Part shown: in pieces, positions 6,300 to 12,100 of the stretch
Position numbering within the stretch: position 1 is the first letter of the stretch
Layout: each line of letters starts with the position of its first letter
Assembly (NCBI GenBank): GCA_036264355.1
Contig: DATARD010000101.1
Location: 1 to 13,834, forward strand
Source: UBA5704 sp036264355
Lineage (GTDB): Bacteria > Acidobacteriota > Thermoanaerobaculia > Multivoradales > UBA5704
Direction of reading: 5' to 3'
DNA length: 13,834 bases
Made by a program: the position numbers and the translations under genes
The notes under the pieces: model-generated
The model's database searches: none
What the model was told of the DNA's origin: nothing
Seen by the model: only the letters and a program-made list of their open reading frames with translations

Positions 6300-7586
6300 T
6301 TACCGATCTGGTTCCCTGGACTCCGGCAGAGCCTTGTCGCCGAGATCGGTGATCAGCCGGGCGCTCCGTTCCCGCGTGAAGTAGGCCCAGATCCACTCGC
6401 TCATGGTCATCAGCCGATTGCGGAAGCCGATCAGCAGGAAGACGTGCACGAAGGCCCACAGCGACCACGCGACAAGACCGGAAGACTGAAGCTTTCCGAT
6501 CTGCGCGACCGCCCGGTTGCGCCCGATGGTCGCCATGGTGCCCTTGTCGCGATAGCGGAAGGGGACGCGCTTCTCGCCCCGCAGGTCGCGCAGGATGTTG
6601 GCCGCCGTGCCCTTTCCCTGCTGCGTCGCCGCCGCTCCCAGGCCGGGAACGACCGTGCCGTCCGCATCCTTGAGGAAGGCCATGTCGCCGAGAACGAAAA
6701 CATTCGGCTGACCGGGGAGGCTCAGGTCGGGCTCGACCAGCACGCGACCCGCCCGGTCGACCGGCGCGCCGAGCGCCTTGCCCAGCGGAGAGGCGGCAAC
6801 GCCGGTCGCCCACAGGGTCACGCTGGCCGGGATCCATTCGTCTCCGACCTTGATCCGCCCGGGCTCGACCGCCGACACCAGGCAGCTCGTGCGCACCTCG
6901 ACGCCCAGCTCCCGGAGCTGGCGCTCGGCCTTGAGCGAGAGCTCTTCCGGATAGACGCCGAGAATGTGCGGCGCGCCTTCGAAGAGGATGACCCGGGCCG
7001 TGGCCGTATCGATCGCCTTGAAGTCTTTCGCCATCGCGCGGCGGGCGATGTCGGCGATCGCCCCGGCCAGCTCGACCCCGGTCGGACCGCCACCGATCAC
7101 GGCGAAGGTCAGCGGCTGATGCTTCCCCGTCAGATAGGCTTCCCGCTCCGCGTGCTCGAAGGCGAGCAGCACGCGGCGGCGGATCTCGAGCGCGTCCTCG
7201 ACCGGCTTCAAACCGGGTGCGTCCGCCGCCCAGTCCTCGTGCCCGAAATAGGAATGCCGCGCTCCGGCGGCGACGATCAGGTAGTCGTAAGGAAGCTCCG
7301 CGCCGTCCTGCAGCTTCACCCGCCGCGCGCCCGTGTCGAAGCCTTCGACCTCGCCGAGGAGGACCTCGGTGTTGCGGCCGCGGTGCAGAATCCGGCGCAA
7401 CGGCGAGGCGATCTCCCCCGGAGAGAGAACGCCGGTGGCGACCTGATAGAGAAGAGGTTGAAAAGTATGGTGGTTCTTGCGATCCACCAGCGTGACCTCG
7501 ACCGGCGTGCCCGCCAGCGCCTTCGCGGCGTAGAGGCCCCCGAAACCACCACCAACGATCACCACCCGGACCGGTTGCTTAGTCAT
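6300..7586 (-). CDS. ndh: Type II NADH:quinone oxidoreductase (NDH-2)
   Basis: A 428-residue membrane-peripheral flavoprotein that passes electrons from NADH to quinone without pumping protons. ATG 7586 is preceded by a G-rich ribosome site and starts just before the FAD-binding motif VVIVGGGFGGLYAAK (residues 8-22). A second dinucleotide fold, VIGGGPTGVELAG (near 165), binds NADH. VFVLGDMA (near 300) contacts FAD, and AAATQQGKGTA is the family's quinone-side motif. The tail, LVAWSLWAFVHVFLLIGFRN then MSEWIWAYF, is the amphipathic membrane-binding part. Length and motifs are complete, so it should be functional. Its 3' segment (6343-6433) is repeated at 3884-3975. A divergent promoter region of 91 bp separates it from the protease gene. 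There is no regulatory site I can name. Confidence 0.95.
   Translation of the reverse strand: MTKQPVRVVIVGGGFGGLYAAKALAGTPVEVTLVDRKNHHTFQPLLYQVATGVLSPGEIASPLRRILHRGRNTEVLLGEVEGFDTGARRVKLQDGAELPYDYLIVAAGARHSYFGHEDWAADAPGLKPVEDALEIRRRVLLAFEHAEREAYLTGKHQPLTFAVIGGGPTGVELAGAIADIARRAMAKDFKAIDTATARVILFEGAPHILGVYPEELSLKAERQLRELGVEVRTSCLVSAVEPGRIKVGDEWIPASVTLWATGVAASPLGKALGAPVDRAGRVLVEPDLSLPGQPNVFVLGDMAFLKDADGTVVPGLGAAATQQGKGTAANILRDLRGEKRVPFRYRDKGTMATIGRNRAVAQIGKLQSSGLVAWSLWAFVHVFLLIGFRNRLMTMSEWIWAYFTRERSARLITDLGDKALPESREPDR
6343..6433 (+). repeat. Direct repeat, copy 2 (inside ndh)
   Basis: The coding copy of the ndh tail, IGFRNRLM through LITDL on the minus strand. It matches 3884-3975 at about 96% over 91 bp, and the similarity stops sharply on both sides. 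Confidence 0.95.
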
Positions 7587-7677
7587 CGCCCCCCCGCACC
7601 AGAGAACAATACAGGGCCGCCAAAGAATCCGCATCACCGGACACCCGTTCAGGGAACAAATCGTCTATGCTGTCTGC

Positions 7678-8058
7678 ATGGGCTTGGTCAACGCCGACGT
7701 GACGCTTCGTAATCCCAAGAAGCCAGATCTCGCGCCTGTCAAGGTTGCGGCCTTGGCGGACTCGGGGGCGCTGCACTTGTGCATACCAGAGCACGTGCGG
7801 ATTCAGTTGGAGCTGGAGGAGATCGACAAGAAGGAGGCGACGCTCGCGGACGACAGCCGGAAGCTCCTTCCTTATGTCGGCCCGATCGAGATCCGTTTTG
7901 GCAACCGGGTGGGGTTTGTCGGTGCCTTGGTGCTCGGCAACCAGGTTCTGCTCGGAGCGATCCCCATGGAAGACATGGATCTCGTCGTTGTCCCCAGTAC
8001 ACGGACGTTGGCGGTCAATCCGAGCAGTCCGAACATCGCGACGACCGTCGTCAAGTAG
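7678..8058 (+). CDS. Clan AA (retropepsin-like) aspartic protease
   Basis: A 126-residue single-domain protein of the small bacterial retropepsin-like group. The active-site motif is ALADSGA, with Asp28-Ser29-Gly30 preceded by hydrophobic residues, as in the DTG/DSG motifs of aspartic proteases. The second half carries the usual strand pattern ending in VLLGAIPMEDMDLVV, close to the hydrophobic-hydrophobic-G motif of the fold. Such proteins act as homodimers, each chain giving one Asp. The substrate is unknown. It diverges from ndh with 91 bp between starts. No good ribosome site precedes the ATG, and TATGCT at 7669-7674 could be a -10 box, so a near-leaderless transcript is possible. It has no obvious partner. 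Confidence 0.8.
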   Translation: MGLVNADVTLRNPKKPDLAPVKVAALADSGALHLCIPEHVRIQLELEEIDKKEATLADDSRKLLPYVGPIEIRFGNRVGFVGALVLGNQVLLGAIPMEDMDLVVVPSTRTLAVNPSSPNIATTVVK

Positions 8059-8160
8059 AGAGAGAGCGTCAGCGCCAGTGGCTCAGCCTAAGTGGCCGCC
8101 GCCCTGTACAGAGCGAACTTAAAAGTAGTGGGGGGCTTGCCTCGGGCGGGCGGAGTAGCC

Positions 8161-8186
8161 GGAGCACGGCGCCGACTTGGTGCTCC
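8161..8186. repeat. Hairpin downstream of the protease gene
   Basis: GGAGCAC at 8161-8167 pairs perfectly with GTGCTCC at 8180-8186 around a 12-nt loop. It lies about 100 bp after the protease stop and has no T tract, so it is a weak candidate for transcript ending or 3' protection. Confidence 0.5.
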
Positions 8187-8218
8187 CTCATCTAGCCCCT
8201 TGTGGGCTCAGGCACATA

Positions 8219-8240
8219 GCCCCCGGACTTCAGCCCGGGG
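8219..8240. repeat. Palindrome of intergenic-repeat type
   Basis: CCCCGG (8221-8226) faces CCGGGG (8235-8240) around a short loop. A smaller pair, AGCCC/GGGCT (8194-8208), lies just upstream. Together with the next palindrome it resembles REP-like intergenic elements. Confidence 0.6.
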
Positions 8241-8266
8241 TGGGGGCAGGGATACGCCGCCCGAAT

Positions 8267-8286
8267 CCCAGGGATAAATCCCTGGG
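8267..8286. repeat. Perfect 9-bp inverted repeat
   Basis: CCCAGGGAT and ATCCCTGGG are separated by two A residues. It lies 26 bp after the preceding palindrome and is probably part of the same repeat type. Confidence 0.65.
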
Positions 8287-8315
8287 CTACGTGCCATCGC
8301 GCATCGGACCGCGGG

Positions 8316-8380
8316 GCGCCCTCACTCCCCGCACCTCTCCCTTGCTTCCGACGGAAGAGAGGTGCCGGGGGTGAGGGCGC
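8316..8380. repeat. Long imperfect palindrome, intergenic member of a family also found in the NRPS
   Basis: Arms 8316-8339 and 8357-8380 are 24 nt each with two mismatched positions. The loop has its own TTCCG/CGGAA pair. On the minus strand its 3' arm has the pattern GGGAGAGG-n-GC-n-GGGG-n-GTGAGGGCGC, which recurs at 13703-13728 and, less closely, at 10504-10528, inside the two adenylation domains of the NRPS. Confidence 0.8.
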
Positions 8381-8461
8381 GCCGTCATGAACACGGCTCA
8401 CCCCGGGCGGACCGCGGACCGGCGCTAATGGCCGGCGGTCAGCCCTTCTCACACGATTCAG

Positions 8462-8473
8462 TTGTCAAAGAAC
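8462..8473 (-). repeat. 12-mer GTTCTTTGACAA, left copy (boxA-like)
   Basis: The 12-mer reads GTTCTTTGACAA on the minus strand and is repeated exactly at 8985-8996 on the plus strand, so the two copies form an inverted pair around 511 bp. The motif resembles boxA antitermination sites (TTCTTTGA core). No target-site duplication is visible outside the pair. Confidence 0.6.
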
Positions 8474-8506
8474 ACCAATCTGCTTCGCCCAGGCTTCGGC
8501 CGGCCT

Positions 8507-8542
8507 GGAATGGGCTGCGGGCGTCTTGCCCGGGCCCATTCC
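8507..8542. repeat. Strong hairpin beside the tandem array
   Basis: GGAATGGGC (8507-8515) pairs with GCCCATTCC (8534-8542), and CGGGC (8518-8522) with GCCCG (8528-8532). The loop is GTCTT, and the only break is a small internal loop. It sits between the array and the left 12-mer, so a leftward transcript of the array would carry it. Confidence 0.65.
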
Positions 8543-8568
8543 GGCTTGGCTTCGGCTCTGCCGCGCCG

Positions 8569-8865
8569 CAGAATCCTGCCTCAGACCGCCCGTCGCTTCT
8601 GACAGTCCGGAATCGCTCCGGCCACGACGGAATGGCGCTGGCCAATCCGTCAGAGGCTTCTGAGACTCCAAAGCCGCCCTGCTCAAGCTGTCCGAGCCTT
8701 CTGGCAATCCGGAATGGCGCTGCTCAGAGCGTCATGACCTTCTGATGGTCCGGAATGACTCTGCCCAGAGCATAATCGGCTCATTATGAAACGGAATCGA
8801 TCTGACCAAGACATCATTCGCGTCTGATGACCAGTCATTGAGCTGTTCAAGCCATCGTCGCAACG
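8569..8865. repeat. Degenerate tandem array of about 41-bp units
   Basis: A CGGAAT-like start recurs at 8569, 8608, 8628, 8668, 8710, 8751, 8792 and 8833, with spacings of 39, 20, 40, 42, 41, 41 and 41. Each full unit continues with a CTG-nn-CA core and then a small inverted repeat. The arms differ between units but still pair: TCAGA/TCTGA (8650-8663), CATAAT/ATTATG (8771-8788), CATCA/TGATG (8812-8829). Units are too diverged and spaced too evenly, without unique spacers, to be a CRISPR. Confidence 0.65.
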
Positions 8866-8895
8866 TATAGAACCATCCCTCTGAAGAAAAGTCAA
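8866..8895 (-). promoter_or_regulatory. Candidate leftward promoter into the tandem array
   Basis: TTGACT (8895-8890) forms a -35 box made by the left arm of the 8891-8910 palindrome. A weak -10 TCTATA or TTCTAT follows at 17-18 bp. It would transcribe the array leftward. Confidence 0.4.
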
Positions 8896-8910
8896 GAACC
8901 CTTTCTTGAC
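8891..8910. promoter_or_regulatory. Perfect 8-bp palindrome covering two -35 boxes
   Basis: GTCAAGAA (8891-8898) and TTCTTGAC (8903-8910) are separated by CCCT. Each arm supplies most of a -35 box, TTGACA rightward and TTGACT leftward. It is suited to be an operator or simply a back-to-back promoter. Confidence 0.6.
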
Positions 8911-8935
8911 AAATACGTCATTCCGATGGCATTAT
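8906..8935 (+). promoter_or_regulatory. Candidate rightward promoter of a short RNA
   Basis: A consensus -35 TTGACA (8906-8911) is followed after 18 bp by CATTAT (8930-8935). Predicted transcription starts near 8942. The AT-rich context stands out in this GC-rich region. Confidence 0.6.
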
Positions 8936-8984
8936 ATGACAATCTTGAATCTCTGATCGGCCACGATCGAGAGTCGGATTAGAA

Positions 8985-8996
8985 GTTCTTTGACAA
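8985..8996 (+). repeat. 12-mer GTTCTTTGACAA, right copy (boxA-like)
   Basis: An exact inverted match of 8462-8473. It falls inside the predicted short RNA, just before its terminator. Confidence 0.6.
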
Positions 8997-9004
8997 TCGA
9001 TGTG

Positions 9005-9046
9005 CCGTGCGGAGGGGCCTTGGCCACCTCTCCGCATGGTTTTTTT
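9005..9046 (+). terminator. Strong intrinsic terminator
   Basis: CCGTGCGGAG (9005-9014) pairs with CTCCGCATGG (9030-9039) over 10 bp including one G-U. An inner GGCC/GGCC pair lies in the loop. Seven T residues follow (9040-9046). Confidence 0.85.
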
Positions 9047-9060
9047 CCTTCCACTCCTCC

Positions 9061-9089
9061 GCGGAGATCCGAGTCCTTCGGATCTCCGC
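9061..9089. terminator. Perfect 12-bp hairpin just after the NRPS stop
   Basis: GCGGAGATCCGA (9061-9072) pairs with TCGGATCTCCGC (9078-9089) around five bases. In the NRPS mRNA it starts 16 nt after the stop codon but is followed by a purine tract rather than U residues. It may therefore stabilise or mark the mRNA end rather than act as a classic terminator. Confidence 0.6.
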
Positions 9090-9105
9090 CCTGAGGAGAG
9101 CGTTG

Positions 9106-12100
9106 CTATGTGCCCTCCCCGATCTCCGTCAGCAGGCTGTCCAAATCCTGCCCGGAGAGGCGGAGGAATTCGTTGAGGATCCATTCGGCCTGGGAGGCGA
9201 GGTCGGGGTGCTCGAAGAGGGTGTCGATGGGGACTTCGACGCCGAGCTGGCCGCGGATATGCGCGGTGAGGCGGGTGGCGAGGAGGGAGTGGCCGCCGAG
9301 GGCGAAGAAGTTGTCGTGGATGCCGACGCGCTCGACACTGAGAAGGTCGCACCAGAGGGCGGCGAGCTGTTCCTCGAGATCGTAGCGGGGCGCGACGAAG
9401 TCCGGGTGCGCCTGTTCGCGCGGGGTGCGCGCCGCGAGGGCGAGGCGGTCGATCTTGCCGCTCGGTGTGCGGGGCAGCGGCTCCGGCGCGATCAGGAAGA
9501 CGGCGGGAATCAGCGCGGTGGGCAGGCGGTCGCGCAGCCAGGCCTGGAGGTCGTCGCCGGCCGCTCCCGGACTGTTGATCCAGGCGGCGAGGCGGAGGTG
9601 GCCGGGCTCGCCGGCCGCGAGGACGGCGGCTTCGTGCACGTCCGGATGTTGCAGGAGGGCCGCCTCGATCTCTCCCGGCTCGATGCGGACGCCGTGGATC
9701 TTGACTTGGAGGTCGGCGCGGCCACGGATTTCGAGACGGCCGTCGGGCAGCCAGCGGGCGAGGTCGCCGGTGGCGTAGAGGCGCTCACCCGGCTCGGTTT
9801 TGGAGAAGGGGGCGAAGGGATCGGGCTGGAAGCGTTCGGCGGTCAGGTCGGGGCGGCCGAGATAGCCGCGGGCGAGGCCGGCTCCGGCGATGTGGAGCTG
9901 GCCGGCGACGCCGACCGGCACGGGGTGGAGATCCGCATCGAGCAGGCGGACGGCGGCGTTGGGGATCGGCCGGCCGATCACGGGACCACCTATCCCGACG
10001 CGGCAGACGGTGGAGTCGACGGTGCATTCCGTGGGACCGTAGAGATTCCACGCGGTGGTCCGCGGATCAGCGGCGAGGCGGTCCCAGGTCGCGCCGTCGA
10101 TCGCCTCGCCACCGATGAGGAGATGCGGCGGCGGCGCGACGGAGTGCCAGGCGTCCTCGGCGAGGAAGAGCCGGAGCTGCGAGGGGGTGCAGTCGAGGAC
10201 GTCGATCTCATGCTCCAGGAGATAGACAGGCAGGGAGGCGGGGTCCAGGCGCACGTCCTCAGGGAGGATGTCGAGCGTGTCTCCGAACAGGATCTGGATC
10301 ACCTGTTTGATCGCGCCATCGAAGGCGAGCGGGGCGTTGAGCGCCACCCGGAGCCCGGACGGCAGGCCGGCGTAGACGGTCTGCCGGAGCGCTCTCGCGA
10401 GATTGACCACGGAGGCGTGCTGGACGAGGGTCCCTTTGGGCCGGCCGGTGGAGCCGGAGGTGTAGATGACATAGCAGAGGTTCTCCGGCAGCACCTGGGG
10501 GACCTCACCCCCCTGGCCCCCCTCTCCCATCGCCCCCCCATCCGCCGGGAGAGGGGGGAATGGCACGTTTAAACAGACCGCCCGCTTCTGCCAGGAATCC
10601 GGAAGATGGGAGAGGAGGCCCTCCTGGGTCACCACGAGCGCGGCTCCGCAATCCTCCAGAAGCATCTCCAGGCGCCGCGGCGGGGCCGCGCGGTCGAGAG
10701 GGACGAAGGCACCGCCGGCCTGCAGGATACCGAGCACCGCGGTGAGGAGATCCGGGGAACGCTCCAGGAAGATGGCAACGCGCACCTCGGGTCCGACGCG
10801 TCGGCGGCGCAGATGGTGGGCCAGGAGGTCCGCGCGCTCGGCAAGCTCACGAAACTTGAGGATCTCGTCGCGGTAGCGGACGGCGGGCGCTTCCGGAGTC
10901 CGCGCCGCTTGCTCCGCGAACAGCTCGTGGACGCACAGATCTGCCGGCGCAGGCTCGGGCGTGCCACCCCATTCGGTGATCTGGGCCAGCGCGGCAGCGG
11001 TCACGAGCGGGAGATCGGAGAGCCGGCGATCGGACAACGCGGGATCGCCGGCCATGCCATCCAAAAGAATGACGAGGTGACCAAGCAGGCGCTGCGCCGT
11101 GGTGGCGTCGAAGAGGTCGGTCGACCAGGTGAGGTTCCCGTCGAGGCCCGGCTCGGTGTCGAGCAGGGTGAGCGAAAGGTCGAAGCGGGCGGTGTGCGCC
11201 TCCATGGGCAGCGGGCTCACCGCCAGGCCCGCCGGCGTGATCGGCGGCGCCGGGGCGTTCTGGACACCGAGCAGCACCTGGAAGACCGGCGTATGGGCGA
11301 GGCTGCGTTCCGGCTTCAGCTCTTCGACCAGCTTCTCGAACGGGAGGTCCTGCCGGGCATAGGCCGCGAGCGCTGTCTCGCGGGCGCGATTCAGCAGCTC
11401 GGCGGTGGTGGGATCGCCCGCCGCGTCGACGCGGAGCACCAGGGTGTTGACGAAGAAGCCGATGAGATCTTCCAGCTCCAGGCGGTCGCGGTTGGCGACC
11501 GTGGTGCCGAGGGGGAGATCGGTGCCGCAGCCGGAACGGGCCAGCAGCGCGGCCAGGGCGGCGAGCCAGGTCATGTGCAGCGTGGCGCCGTGCCGGCGGC
11601 CGAGGGCGCGGATGCGCGCGGAGAGAGCGGGCGAGAGAGACAGGGGAGCGCTCGCGCCGCGGGAGCTGCGCAGCGGCGGGCGCGGCCGGTCGGTGGGCAG
11701 ATCGAGAACGGCAGGAGCGCCGGCCAGGCTCGCCCGCCAGAAGGCGAGCCGCTCCGCGAGCACCTCGCCGCGCAGCCACTGCCGCTGCCAGACCGCGTGA
11801 TCGGCAGGCTGGATCGGAAGCATCGGGAGAGCGGGAGGCACACCCTCCAGGGCCGACCGGTACAGCTCGAGCATGTCGCGGATCAGCACACCCAGAGACC
11901 AGCCGTCGGAGACGATGTGATGGATGGTCAGCAGGAGCAGGTGATCGCCGGCCGCGAGACGGAGCAGCCGGCAGCGCAGCACCGGTCCATGGGCGAGATC
12001 GAACGGCGCGGCGGCCTCGGCGTCCAACAGACGCCGGGCCTCGGTCTCTCGGCGATCCGCCGCAAGGCTCTGGAGATCCACCCGGCGCAGGGTCACACCG

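Larger units (their letters stand above)
8942..9046 (+). ncRNA. Predicted short structured RNA, about 105 nt
   Basis: This is defined by the promoter at 8906-8935 and the terminator at 9005-9046; no homologous RNA family is recognised. Near its 5' end CTCTGATCG (8951-8959) pairs with CGATCGAGAG (8964-8973) around GCCA with one bulged base. It then carries the GTTCTTTGACAA motif (8985-8996) and the terminator stem. It has no convincing open frame. It converges on the 3' end of the NRPS gene, so it could be a trans-acting RNA or an attenuated leader remnant. The function is unknown. Confidence 0.45.
8059..9105. other. Repeat-rich non-coding region
   Basis: No credible protein gene is seen in 1,047 bp. 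Open frames here are short and compositionally unlike the neighbours. The left half holds hairpins of intergenic-repeat type (8161-8186, 8219-8240, 8267-8286, 8316-8380). The right half holds a 12-mer inverted pair, a tandem array, divergent promoters and a terminator, listed separately. Confidence 0.8.

Noticed and set aside
6444..7712. Long rightward open frame opposite ndh
   Set aside because: It is antisense to fully conserved NDH-2 motifs and rich in Arg/Gln/Asp, with no recognisable family.
8569..8865. CRISPR array
   Set aside because: The units are diverged along their whole length, there are no identical repeats separated by unique spacers, and no cas gene is nearby.
8985..9046. rRNA operon leader with boxA
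   Set aside because: The 12-mer looks like boxA, but a strong terminator follows within 10 bp and no rRNA sequence is present.
9007..10572. Long rightward open frame over the NRPS 3' part
   Set aside because: It is a mirror of GC-rich coding sequence: it lies entirely opposite conserved A- and T-domain motifs and reads as Gly/Glu/Asp-rich with no known domain.
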